A stretch of DNA of 64,000 nt, from NCBI RefSeq assembly GCF_003024525.3, contig NZ_CP035934.2, forward strand, positions 1,240,001 through 1,304,000, in the 5' to 3' direction. Position 1 is the first letter of the stretch, and every line of letters starts with the position of its first letter. This document shows, piece after piece, positions 34,899-43,625 of the stretch. The position numbers and the translations under genes are program-made. The notes beneath the pieces were generated by a model that saw only the letters and a list, made by a program, of their open reading frames with translations, did no database searches and was not told the origin of the DNA. Source of the stretch: Acinetobacter cumulans (GTDB lineage: Bacteria; Pseudomonadota; Gammaproteobacteria; Pseudomonadales; Moraxellaceae).

Positions 34899-35954
34899 AT
34901 GCAAACTGCAAAATTATCCTTTTTAGATCGTAATCTCACGCTGTGGATTTTTATTGCCATGGCACTGGGTATTTTGATCGGTTATTTATTTCCGCAGGCA
35001 TCAACTGCTTTAGAAAGTATGAGCTTAGGCACGGTTAATTTACCGATTGCCATTGGTTTGATTCTGATGATGTATCCACCTTTGGCAAAGGTGGATTACG
35101 CCAATTTGCCGCAAGTGTTTCAGGATAAGCGAACGTTGGTGTTGTCACTGGTACAGAACTGGCTGATTGCACCGTGTTTGATGTTCGCCTTAGCGATTAT
35201 TTTCTTACAGAATTATCCTGAATATATGACGGGGCTGATTTTAATTGGCTTGGCGCGCTGTATTGCGATGGTCTTGGTGTGGAATAACCTTGCTTGTGGT
35301 GATAATCAATATGTGGCTACCTTGGTGGCATTTAACAGTATTTTCCAAATCCTGTTTTTTAGTACATACGCATGGTTATTCTTAAGCTTCTTGCCGCCAT
35401 ATTTTGGTGTGGCAGGGCAAGTGATTGATGTCGGTTTTTGGACTATTACCAAAGCGGTGCTCATTTATTTGGGCATTCCATTTTTATTGGGCTATCTCAG
35501 CCGGACACTTTTGGTGAAACAAAAAGGACTAGATTGGTATCAAACGAAGTTTATTCCAAAAATTAGTCCGCTGAGTTTATTGGCACTGCTGTTTACCATC
35601 GTGGCGATGTTTAGTCTAAAAGGCGGTGAAGTGCTGAGTCTGCCAATGGATGTGCTGCGCATTGCCATTCCACTGACCATTTACTTTGTCGTAATGTTTT
35701 TCATTAGCTTCTTTATGAGCAAGTTGATGGGCAATGACTATGCCAAAACCACGGCGATTTCCTTTACTGCAGCAGGCAATAATTTTGAATTGGCGCTAGC
35801 AGTGGCGATTGCTACTTTTGGTTTGGCCTCACCTGTGGCATTTACCACCGTTATTGGGCCATTGGTTGAAGTACCTGTGCTGATTGCTTTGGTCAGTGTG
35901 TCTTTATGGCTACGTAAAAAATATTTCTCAAATGCAGGGGCAAATGCTGAATGA
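34899..35954 (+). CDS. acr3: ACR3-family arsenite efflux permease (copy 2)
   Basis: 351 residues, about ten helices, with [13 protein letters not shown] and [17 protein letters not shown]. It is highly similar to the protein at 14236 and has a slightly longer C-terminus. Its TGA overlaps the next ATG as ATGA, so arsH is translationally coupled. Confidence 0.94.
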   Translation: MQTAKLSFLDRNLTLWIFIAMALGILIGYLFPQASTALESMSLGTVNLPIAIGLILMMYPPLAKVDYANLPQVFQDKRTLVLSLVQNWLIAPCLMFALAIIFLQNYPEYMTGLILIGLARCIAMVLVWNNLACGDNQYVATLVAFNSIFQILFFSTYAWLFLSFLPPYFGVAGQVIDVGFWTITKAVLIYLGIPFLLGYLSRTLLVKQKGLDWYQTKFIPKISPLSLLALLFTIVAMFSLKGGEVLSLPMDVLRIAIPLTIYFVVMFFISFFMSKLMGNDYAKTTAISFTAAGNNFELALAVAIATFGLASPVAFTTVIGPLVEVPVLIALVSVSLWLRKKYFSNAGANAE

Positions 35955-36691
35955 GTACTGATTTATCAAAGACTGATCTAGCGAATACAGATCTTCCAAA
36001 CATTGAGATGGACTTGCTTGAGCAACCGACCTTTGCAAATGTGCAGGCGCAAGAACTTGCGCATCCACCACGGATTTTATTGCTGTATGGTTCAAACCGT
36101 GAACGTTCTTATAGTCGTTTAGCAGTGATTGAAGCGGGTCGTATTCTTGAACATTTTGGTGCTGAGGTGAAAATTTTTCATCCTAAAGGTTTGCCTTTAC
36201 CTGAAGATGGCGATGCGACACATCCGAAAGTGCAAGAATTACATGAGCTATTGGCTTGGGCGGAAGGGATGGTGTGGTGCAGTCCTGAGCGTCATGGTGC
36301 GATGACTTCTATTTTAAAAGCGCAAATTGATTGGATTCCATTGGCTGCTGGGGCAATTCGCGCCACGCAAGGAAAAACCCTGGCCTTGATGCAAGTGTCT
36401 GGCGGTTCGCAATCTTTTAATGCGGTCAATCAAATGCGCATTTTAGGCCGTTGGATGCGTATGATCACCATTCCAAATCAATCTTCTGTGCCGAAAGCCT
36501 TTTTGGAGTTTGAGGAAGATGGCCGTATGAAAGCGTCGAGTTTGTATGACCGAATTGTCGATGTGATGGAAGAGTTGTATAAGTTCACGTTATTGACCCG
36601 TGGGCAGTCAAGTTATTTGACCAACCGCTATTCAGAACGTAAAGAGTCGGCAGCTGAATTGTCTAAACGTGTTAATCAAAAATCAATTTAA
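35951..36691 (+). CDS. arsH: ArsH, NADPH-dependent FMN reductase (copy 2)
   Basis: 246 residues with an N-terminus about 12 residues longer than copy 1 ([22 protein letters not shown]). The FMN loop [11 protein letters not shown] and WCSPERHG are intact. It overlaps acr3 by four bases and ends facing the leftward MerR-family gene 18 bases away. Confidence 0.94.
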   Translation: MSTDLSKTDLANTDLPNIEMDLLEQPTFANVQAQELAHPPRILLLYGSNRERSYSRLAVIEAGRILEHFGAEVKIFHPKGLPLPEDGDATHPKVQELHELLAWAEGMVWCSPERHGAMTSILKAQIDWIPLAAGAIRATQGKTLALMQVSGGSQSFNAVNQMRILGRWMRMITIPNQSSVPKAFLEFEEDGRMKASSLYDRIVDVMEELYKFTLLTRGQSSYLTNRYSERKESAAELSKRVNQKSI

Positions 36692-36709
36692 TACATGATT
36701 TGATGCCGC

Positions 36710-37111
36710 TTATTCAGCTTCAAGCTGTTTTAAGATTTGGCAATGATCAATGGTGCTTTGTGCATTGCAAGATTGGCGGAGCTGCTGTAATTCCTGTTGG
36801 AATTTATGCAGTTCTGCCAATTTTTTTTCGACTTGTGCTAAATGCAGATCAATAATTTCATTCACCGCCTGACAGTTTTGCTGTGGTTGCTGTTCGAGTT
36901 CAATTAAAGTTTCAATTTCTTTTAAAGATAAATCAAGCGCACGGCAGCGCTGAATAAACAGCAGGCGTTTTAAGGCATCTTCAGAATAATAACGGTAATT
37001 ATTGTCCGCCCGAAATGAGGGCTGAATCAGCTGTTTGCTTTCATAAAAACGAATGCTGTCGGTTGTTAATCCTGTTTTTTTACTCAGTTCACCAATTTTA
37101 TAAGTTGCCAT
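36710..37111 (-). CDS. MerR-family regulator, CadR/PbrR-like
   Basis: 133 residues from ATG 37111; upstream in-frame codons overlap the divergent transporter gene and are rejected. The N-terminal helix-turn-helix (YKIGELSKKTGLTTDSIRFYES) is followed by a long dimer helix. Cysteines at 80, 115 and 124 match the metal-binding triplet of PbrR/CadR proteins (about 78, 113, 122). It is divergent from a cation transporter, with a MerR-type dyad between, and probably senses cadmium, lead or zinc. Confidence 0.88.
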   Translation of the reverse strand: MATYKIGELSKKTGLTTDSIRFYESKQLIQPSFRADNNYRYYSEDALKRLLFIQRCRALDLSLKEIETLIELEQQPQQNCQAVNEIIDLHLAQVEKKLAELHKFQQELQQLRQSCNAQSTIDHCQILKQLEAE

Positions 37112-37116
37112 GCTTG

Positions 37117-37137
37117 ACCTTAGAGTTACTCGAGGGT
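37117..37137 (+). promoter_or_regulatory. MerR-type operator/promoter of the cation transporter
   Basis: The dyad ACCTTAGAGT-T-ACTCGAGGGT (8 of 10 positions symmetric) overlaps the -35 TTGACC (37114-37119). A -10 TTTAAT sits at 37139-37144, giving the long 19-bp spacer characteristic of MerR-activated promoters. Confidence 0.7.
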
Positions 37138-37185
37138 TTTTAATGACTATAACCTGATCAATACTGAAATGCATGGGAGTTTTGT

Positions 37186-37821
37186 ATGGCTTGTACTTGC
37201 AGTCATGAACCAGCACCGCCAAAGCCAAATAGTAAATTTCGCACCGCGCTTTGGATCGCCTTATTCATTAACTTAGCGATGTTCTTGGTTGAGCTGATTG
37301 GTGGCGCTTATGCGCACTCTGCATCACTGTGGGCGGATTCTTTGGATTTCTTTGGTGATGCTGTCAACTATGGTGTGTCTTTGGCTGTATTGGGGGCGAG
37401 TCTATATTGGCGTGCGACAGTTGCACTGTTAAAAGGGCTGACGATGGCGGCCTTTGGCTTCGTGGTCATTGGTAAAGTCATTTACTCTTATATGCAAGGT
37501 ATCCCGCCTGAAGCGATCACCATGGGCGCGATTGGTGTTTTAGCCTTGGTGGCCAACGTGATTTCTGCGGTGATCTTATATGCCTTCCGCGATGGCGATT
37601 CCAATATGAAGTCGGTTTGGCTATGTAGCCGTAATGATGCGATTGGCAATGTGGCCGTGATCTTGGCTGCAGTGGGGGTGTTTGGTACAGGCAGTTTATG
37701 GCCAGACATTATTGTGGCAGGAATTATGGCGGTATTAGGTTTAACGGGTGGTTATGCGGTGATTAAGCAAGCTTTGAAAGAGCGAAAAATAAAAGTAGAA
37801 GCACCAATGAACTGCTCTTAA
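37186..37821 (+). CDS. Cation-efflux (CDF/CzcD-like) transporter
   Basis: 211 residues with about six membrane helices and no C-terminal cytoplasmic CDF domain. The metal-site helix is SLWADSLDFFGDAVNYG, with a second in SRNDAIGNVAVILAAV. The N-terminus carries MACTCSHEPAPP and the C-terminus NCS, extra potential metal ligands. It is divergent from and probably activated by the MerR-type regulator. The substrate is a divalent metal; which one is not shown. Confidence 0.85.
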   Translation: MACTCSHEPAPPKPNSKFRTALWIALFINLAMFLVELIGGAYAHSASLWADSLDFFGDAVNYGVSLAVLGASLYWRATVALLKGLTMAAFGFVVIGKVIYSYMQGIPPEAITMGAIGVLALVANVISAVILYAFRDGDSNMKSVWLCSRNDAIGNVAVILAAVGVFGTGSLWPDIIVAGIMAVLGLTGGYAVIKQALKERKIKVEAPMNCS

Positions 37822-38127
37822 TTTACAATCTGCAACTTTTTTATCAATACAATTTGCTTTATAAGAGATGCGCTAGTCTTTAGTCCAAGGCTAGCTGTCT
37901 ATGTCTAAAAAATGTAGAATATAGAAAATGAATATAATTATGTTATTGGGTAAAGGCTCAATAAATTAGAAAAAAGTACAGATTTATATGAAAATTGAAA
38001 GAAAATGGTCAGTGTACTAAAGAAAATATAATCAACATCTTTTATGATTTTATCTTTATCAGCTTTCTGTTTTTATTTAATTTTCAGTAAATATAATTTT
38101 TAAAATTACAATTAAGAATTTTTTATT
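37822..38127. other. AT-rich gap upstream of vgrG
   Basis: About 306 bases with no open reading frame. The last 100 bases are extremely AT-rich and no Shine-Dalgarno sequence precedes the vgrG ATG, so expression signals are unclear. Confidence 0.4.
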
Positions 38128-40764
38128 ATGCTAGGCAAAATACTTGCTGTATTAGAAAAATTAGGTTTATCCGCTCAAAAGCGTGCCATTCATGCGCAAT
38201 TTTCCAATCCTGCTTTGAATGACGAGCTTTTTATTCAACGTATTGATGGGGAGCATGTCTTAAACCAAGGCCTGCAAGCGACCCTGATTTGCTTATCCAC
38301 CAATGCATTGATTCCGCTGAAACAATTTATTGGTGTACAAGTTGCTGTTGATCAAGTGACAGATCGGGGCGAACTGTTTCGGACTACGGGTATCATCACC
38401 GAAGCCACTCAAGGCCAGAGTGACGGTTCACTCACCCTATATAAACTTACGTTAGAAGATGCAACGTCGTTGTGGCATAAACGTCGTAATAGCCGTGTGT
38501 TTATGAATAAATCAGTGCGTGATGTCAGTGAAACTATTTTTAAAGAATGGCAAAGCAAAAGTCCACTCTTTGCATCCAGTCTAATGCTTGATCTAAGTGG
38601 TTTAAGCCAAAACTATGATGTTCGGCCCTTCATCATGCAGTCGAATGAAAGCGATTATGACTTTTTAACCCGACTTTGGCGTAGTGAAGGCATTAATTGG
38701 CTCATTGATGAAGCACAGCTGAAAGTGCCACATTCCTCAGTACCAATTGAAAAACAAAAACTCCGCTTGATTGATGACAATAGTCAATATCAAGCGCTTA
38801 GCCGTCGCAGTATCCGCTTTCATCGTTCTAGTGCAACAGAGCAACAAGACAGCATCACTAGCTTTATCGGTGAGCGTAGCATTCAACCGACAGCAGTACA
38901 TGTGCAACGTTGGCAAGCTGATGGCCTCAGCCAAGAAGAAGGTGCAGGTTCAGTCCAAAGCAAACATCAGCATAGCCAAAGCCAAGACAATGCCAGCTTA
39001 AGCCTAGAACAAGCATGGCATGTCAGCCCTGCATGGATGCAAGACTTAACAGGTGAAGATCAAGCCACAGCTTCATCCAACAGTCAGATTGAAAAACTGA
39101 ATCAAAATCTAACGCGATATCACGAGCTACAATCGAAAAAATTCAATGCACAATCGACCGTGCGTGATACACAAGTGGGTTATTGGTTTGAACTGAATGA
39201 ACACCCAGAAATCGATCAACACAGTGGTGCAGACAAAGAATTTTTAATCACAGAAAAGAAATTCTATAACCAAAATAACTTACCCAAAGATCTCACTGAA
39301 CAAGTCAATCAGCTGATTGAACAAAGTCAGTGGAACATTAAACCCATCCATGAACAGGCAGAGCGTCAGGCCAATCAGCTCACATTGCAACGGCGTAATA
39401 CTCCGACTGTTCCGGCATATAATCCGCTCGAACACCGTCCAAGCACTCATCCACAACGGGCTAAAGTCGTTGGACCAAGCGGTGAAGAAATACATGTTGA
39501 TGAATGGGGAAGAATCAAAGTTCGCTTCTTATTTACCCGAAGTGATGACCATAGCCATGACGGCGGTGCAGGCAGTAATGACAATGACACGGACTCTGCA
39601 TGGGTAGATGTACTCACACCGTGGGCAGGTGAAGGCTATGGCGCAAGATTCTTGCCGCGTATTAATGAAATTGTGGTCATCGACTTCTTTGACGGCAATA
39701 TCGACCGACCATTTGTGGTGGGGCGCATACATGAAGCACAGCGCAGTCCAACCAAGTTTGACAATAAAGGTCAATTACCCGAGACCAAAAAGCTGGCTGG
39801 AATAAAAAGCAAGGAAGTACAAGGTGAAGGCTTTGGACAACTGCGCTTTGATGATACGACTGGACAGATATCTACACAATTACAAAGTACCCATGGCGCC
39901 ACTCAGCTCAACTTAGGAAACCTCAGTCATCCCAAAGAAACTGCAGAAAGTGAAGGTCGAGGCGAAGGTTTTGAACTAAGAACAGACCAATGGGGCGCAG
40001 TACGAGCAGGACAAGGGCTACTTGTCAGCACACACTCACAACAACAAGCGACTGCAATGCACCTCGATGCACAAGCTGCAAAAGAACAAATCGAAGCCAA
40101 CTTAAACAGCAGTAAAGCATTAAGTGAAGTGGCGAAAAATCAGCAAACAGACCCACTTGAAGTCTTGGATAATTTAAAGCACTTCCTTGGTCAAATCGAA
40201 AAAGGCAGTCAAGAAAAAGCCGATGCTTTTAAACAAGCCCTCATGATTTTATCTGCGCCCAACTCAATTGCGATGACGAGCAATGAAGATATACATGTTT
40301 CAGCAGATAGGCAGATCAGCCAAAGTGCTGGGGATAGTATTAATATCAGTAGTCAAAAATCCTTAATTGCCCATGCACAAAGCAAGATCAGTCTATTTGC
40401 GGCACAAGAAGGATTACGTGCGTATGCAGGCAAAGGCAAAGTTGAAATCCAAGCCCAAGGAGATGGGGCTGACTTGATTGCTCGTAAAGGTATTCAAATT
40501 ATTTCGACTGAAGATAGCGTGGAAATTAAAGCCAGTAAGAAAATAGTGCTGACTGCAGGTGGCAGTCAAATTGAGATTAGTAGTGCAGGGGTGCTGCCAA
40601 CAACGGCTGGAAAGTTTGAGGTGAAGGCAGGTCAGCATACGTTTATTCCTGGAGCACAGGTCAATATGCAATTGCCATTTTTTCCGCAAAATGTGTGTTG
40701 GGAGTGTTTAGCACGAAGAATGAATCAACGCGGTGCATTTGTGAATAAAGGAGATGGTTTATAA
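38128..40764 (+). CDS. vgrG: Type VI secretion tip protein VgrG
   Basis: 878 residues. The N-terminal half is the gp27-like part (IDGEHVLNQGLQATLICLS..., MQSNESDYDFLTRLWRSEGINWL). The gp5-like OB fold is at about 445-545 (AKVVGPSGEEIHVDEWGRIKVRF, WVDVLTPWAGEGYGARFLPRINEIVVIDFFDG). A long C-terminal part with DUF2345-type beta repeats follows (ISQSAGDSINISSQKS, VEIKASKKIVLTAGGSQIEISS). The end is cysteine-containing (NVCWECLARRMNQRGAF). It loads the effector encoded downstream; no core T6SS genes are nearby, so this is an orphan vgrG locus. Confidence 0.94.
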   Translation: MLGKILAVLEKLGLSAQKRAIHAQFSNPALNDELFIQRIDGEHVLNQGLQATLICLSTNALIPLKQFIGVQVAVDQVTDRGELFRTTGIITEATQGQSDGSLTLYKLTLEDATSLWHKRRNSRVFMNKSVRDVSETIFKEWQSKSPLFASSLMLDLSGLSQNYDVRPFIMQSNESDYDFLTRLWRSEGINWLIDEAQLKVPHSSVPIEKQKLRLIDDNSQYQALSRRSIRFHRSSATEQQDSITSFIGERSIQPTAVHVQRWQADGLSQEEGAGSVQSKHQHSQSQDNASLSLEQAWHVSPAWMQDLTGEDQATASSNSQIEKLNQNLTRYHELQSKKFNAQSTVRDTQVGYWFELNEHPEIDQHSGADKEFLITEKKFYNQNNLPKDLTEQVNQLIEQSQWNIKPIHEQAERQANQLTLQRRNTPTVPAYNPLEHRPSTHPQRAKVVGPSGEEIHVDEWGRIKVRFLFTRSDDHSHDGGAGSNDNDTDSAWVDVLTPWAGEGYGARFLPRINEIVVIDFFDGNIDRPFVVGRIHEAQRSPTKFDNKGQLPETKKLAGIKSKEVQGEGFGQLRFDDTTGQISTQLQSTHGATQLNLGNLSHPKETAESEGRGEGFELRTDQWGAVRAGQGLLVSTHSQQQATAMHLDAQAAKEQIEANLNSSKALSEVAKNQQTDPLEVLDNLKHFLGQIEKGSQEKADAFKQALMILSAPNSIAMTSNEDIHVSADRQISQSAGDSINISSQKSLIAHAQSKISLFAAQEGLRAYAGKGKVEIQAQGDGADLIARKGIQIISTEDSVEIKASKKIVLTAGGSQIEISSAGVLPTTAGKFEVKAGQHTFIPGAQVNMQLPFFPQNVCWECLARRMNQRGAFVNKGDGL

Positions 40765-41679
40765 ATGTCATATTATATTCACGATGATATTAAAAGAATT
40801 TTTTCCACGCAAAGTGATCATGTTGCAGAAGGATTATCTATATATGCCCTTGCTGATGCGGCTCAGGATAAGTTCTTTTTAAGCAAATGGATGCATTTGC
40901 CCCAGCGTAATTTGCTTACAGAAGCTGCAGGTGAAAAAGCTGCACAAATATCGCCACATTTAATACAGTTAAATAGTGAAATGACCAGTTTGGAATGGAT
41001 ACACATTCAAAAAAGAGTGATATCTACACCTAAAATGACATTGATTGTATCGCCTCTAAATTTTGAGGAAATGTATGCACATTTAAGGCAATTTACCAAT
41101 GTGAGATTCGATGGCGGTTTAGAAATGTTTTTGGCATTTTGGGACCCTATCATCTTAGCGACCTTGCTTGGACATCAAGCTGATGAGACTTTGTATATCC
41201 AAGAACAAGTATTAGATAAGGAACAAAAGCAGATTTTACTAGGGCCAATACACACGTGGTGGTATTGGGATCGGCTAGGTCAATTACAACAGATAACAGG
41301 ATTAAACCTCCAATCTTTTCAGCAAAGTTATGATTCACAAAATCCATTGTGTTTCTCTGTGGATCAGGAAGAGAAAATGGTCGAAGCGACATTTCCTGAT
41401 CATTTAATTTATTACTTAAAATTGAATAATTATTTTTTGGTTGAAAACTTTACCGCTTGGGATTTGTATCAATACGTGATTTCTGCACTTAAACAAGCAA
41501 GATGTTTTCACTTGCAAGGAACACGAGATATTTTAAATTTCATTTGTTTAAAATTAGGTTATCAGGAACATTTTGAAATGGATCTACAGCTGCAGACAGT
41601 CCTGTTAAGGGTTAAAGAAAAGCAAATCACGATGGATCAAGCCATGGAGATGCTAGAGGATTCCTCGCCAGCTTTGTAA
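40765..41679 (+). CDS. DUF4123 domain T6SS effector adaptor (Tap/Tec)
   Basis: 304 residues beginning immediately after the vgrG stop. The N-terminal part (YALADAAQDKFFLSKWM, then LIQLNSEMTSLEWIH) is DUF4123, the family of chaperones that attach effectors to VgrG tips. The middle keeps the family core VRFDGGLEMFLAFWDPIIL. Its partner effector should be the lipase-like protein at 43626. Confidence 0.88.
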   Translation: MSYYIHDDIKRIFSTQSDHVAEGLSIYALADAAQDKFFLSKWMHLPQRNLLTEAAGEKAAQISPHLIQLNSEMTSLEWIHIQKRVISTPKMTLIVSPLNFEEMYAHLRQFTNVRFDGGLEMFLAFWDPIILATLLGHQADETLYIQEQVLDKEQKQILLGPIHTWWYWDRLGQLQQITGLNLQSFQQSYDSQNPLCFSVDQEEKMVEATFPDHLIYYLKLNNYFLVENFTAWDLYQYVISALKQARCFHLQGTRDILNFICLKLGYQEHFEMDLQLQTVLLRVKEKQITMDQAMEMLEDSSPAL

Positions 41680-41735
41680 TGCGGAAAAATATATTTTTAG
41701 ATTTAAAAATATGAACTGAATAAACAGTATAGATA

Positions 41736-42191
41736 ATGAATAAGTTAATAAAATTGATGTTATTCCCTGTGTCTTTAACCTTAGGCTTAGCTGGGTGTAT
41801 GGGTATAGGTCCGAATAAAATTTATGTGTTGACCACAACTTCATTTAACTATGCTCCAAATTATCAAGCTTATATGGTTATGATGAATGGAGAAGAAATG
41901 GGCGGAGGCTTTGGCGGAGCGACAAAGCGCTCAAGAGTGATACTTGGCCAACAGAATATTACTTGGGGTGAAGGGAATAGTGATAGAAAACATAAAGCGA
42001 TTAATGTTGAAAATTTAAGCAAAAAAGATTTAAAGAATAAACGATATTTAGCGGTGCATTTATATCCTGATGAGAGCGTAGAAATTATCACGTCGAATGA
42101 CTTGCCTGATCCAACGCAAAAAGGCTTAGAGTGGATGAAACACTTAAGAGAACAGAATAAGCAATTATTAAATAAAGAGTATAGAAAATGA
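41736..42191 (+). CDS. Candidate T6SS immunity lipoprotein, paralogue 1
   Basis: 151 residues. The signal peptide ends in the lipobox LAGC, followed by MGIGPNKIYVLTTTSFNY. It is the first of four tandem paralogues and the most divergent in the middle (NYAPNYQAYMVMMNGEEMGG). It overlaps the next gene by four bases (ATGA). Placement between the adaptor and the lipase effector suggests a periplasmic immunity protein (Tli type); this is inferred, as the family itself is not recognised. Confidence 0.75.
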   Translation: MNKLIKLMLFPVSLTLGLAGCMGIGPNKIYVLTTTSFNYAPNYQAYMVMMNGEEMGGGFGGATKRSRVILGQQNITWGEGNSDRKHKAINVENLSKKDLKNKRYLAVHLYPDESVEIITSNDLPDPTQKGLEWMKHLREQNKQLLNKEYRK

Positions 42192-42622
42192 GTAAATTAA
42201 CCAAGTTGATATTATTGCCTGTGTCTTTAACCTTAGGCTTGGCTGGGTGTATGGGTATAGGTCCGAATAAAACTTATGTGCTGACTACAACTTCATTTAA
42301 TTATGATCCAAGTTATAGAACTTATGAGGTGAGAGTGAATGGTGAGGAAGTGGGAGGAGCTTTTGGTGCTGGAACGAAGCGTTCGGCCGTGATACTTGGT
42401 CCACAAATTATCACTTGGGGAGAAGATAACAGCAAGCGTAAACATAAAGCGACCAATAGTGTTAACTTAGCTAAAGAAGACTTAAAAAATAAACGATATT
42501 TAGCGGTGCATTTATACCCAGATGATAGCGTAGAAATAACCACGTCGAATGATCTGCCTGACCCGACACAGAAGGGTTTAGATTGGCGGGATAAATTAAG
42601 AAAACAATCTAAGAATAAATAA
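42188..42622 (+). CDS. Candidate T6SS immunity lipoprotein, paralogue 2
   Basis: 144 residues with lipobox LAGC and the shared MGIGPNKTYVLTTTSFNYDP block. Compared with its neighbours it has GAFGAGTKRSAVILGP in place of GGFGGATKRS. It is translationally coupled to paralogue 1 by an ATGA overlap. Confidence 0.75.
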   Translation: MSKLTKLILLPVSLTLGLAGCMGIGPNKTYVLTTTSFNYDPSYRTYEVRVNGEEVGGAFGAGTKRSAVILGPQIITWGEDNSKRKHKATNSVNLAKEDLKNKRYLAVHLYPDDSVEITTSNDLPDPTQKGLDWRDKLRKQSKNK

Positions 42623-42714
42623 ATGAAAATTTAAATTCTGTAATTTTGACAATAATTTATTTCAATAAAGAAATTAACATTAGTACTGCCATGGTTGATA
42701 TATGAGTATAGAAA

Positions 42715-43137
42715 ATGAGTAAATTAACAAAAATGATGTTATTGCCTGTGTCTTTAACCTTAGGCTTAGCTGGGTGTATGGGAATAGGTCCGAATAAAAC
42801 TTATGTGTTGACAACAACATCATTTAACTACGATCCGAGTTATAGGACTTATATGGTTAAGATGAATGGAGAGGAAATGGGCGGAGGCTTTGGTGGAGCA
42901 ACCAAACGATCTGCCGTGATACTCGGCCCACAAATTATTACTTGGGGGGAAGATAACAGTACGCGTAAACATCAAGCCATCAATGTTGTGAATTTAACAA
43001 AAGATGATTTAAAGAATAAGCGGTATTTGTCTGTACATTTATATCCTGATGACAGTGTTGAAATAGTGACTTCTGAAAATGGACCTAGGCCAACATCAAA
43101 GGGGTTAAAATGGAGAGATACATTATGGGAAAAATAA
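42715..43137 (+). CDS. Candidate T6SS immunity lipoprotein, paralogue 3
   Basis: 140 residues with lipobox LAGC. It shares GGGFGGATKRSAVILGP with paralogues 1 and 2, but its tail differs (IVTSENGPRPTSKGLKW versus TTSNDLPDPTQKGL). A 92-base gap separates it from paralogue 2, and the bases just before its start repeat GAGTATAGAAAATGAG, as before paralogue 2, showing that the duplicated unit includes the upstream sequence. Confidence 0.75.
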   Translation: MSKLTKMMLLPVSLTLGLAGCMGIGPNKTYVLTTTSFNYDPSYRTYMVKMNGEEMGGGFGGATKRSAVILGPQIITWGEDNSTRKHQAINVVNLTKDDLKNKRYLSVHLYPDDSVEIVTSENGPRPTSKGLKWRDTLWEK

Positions 43138-43195
43138 GTCCCTAATGATGGGGAAAATATTGATTTATAATTAAGGATAATAAGTAGAATATATA

Positions 43196-43609
43196 ATGCG
43201 TAAATTTAAAAAAATGATTTTACCAGTCTCTTTGATTTTTGGCTTGGCTGGGTGTATGGGTATAGGTCCAAATAAAACCTATGTGCTGACCACAACTTCA
43301 TTCAACTATGATCCAAGCTATCGGCCTTATATGGTTAAAGTGAATGGATATGAGGTGGGTGGCGGATACGGCAGTGCAACAATGCGTTCTGCTGTGATAC
43401 TCGGTCCACAAATCATCACTTGGGGTGAGGATAACAGTACGCGTAAACATCAAGCCATCAATATTGTACATCTAAGCAAAGAAGAGTTAAAAAATAAGAG
43501 TTATTTGGCGGTGCATTTATATCCTGATGATAGCGTAGAAATTACGACTTCAAATGACCTTCCGGATCCGACGAAAAAAGGTATAGATTGGGAAAATAAA
43601 TTAAAATAA
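43196..43609 (+). CDS. Candidate T6SS immunity lipoprotein, paralogue 4
   Basis: 137 residues with lipobox LAGC. The middle reads VGGGYGSATMRSAVILGP, another variant of the loop that varies among the four. It lies 16 bases before the effector gene, so it is the best candidate for the cognate immunity protein. Confidence 0.75.
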   Translation: MRKFKKMILPVSLIFGLAGCMGIGPNKTYVLTTTSFNYDPSYRPYMVKVNGYEVGGGYGSATMRSAVILGPQIITWGEDNSTRKHQAINIVHLSKEELKNKSYLAVHLYPDDSVEITTSNDLPDPTKKGIDWENKLK

Positions 43610-43625
43610 TCATTGGGAGTTTCTT

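Noticed and set aside
42623..42714. Lost fifth lipoprotein copy in the gap between paralogues 2 and 3
   Set aside because: The bases are AT-rich and contain no lipoprotein coding remnant apart from the short repeated leader just before the third start.
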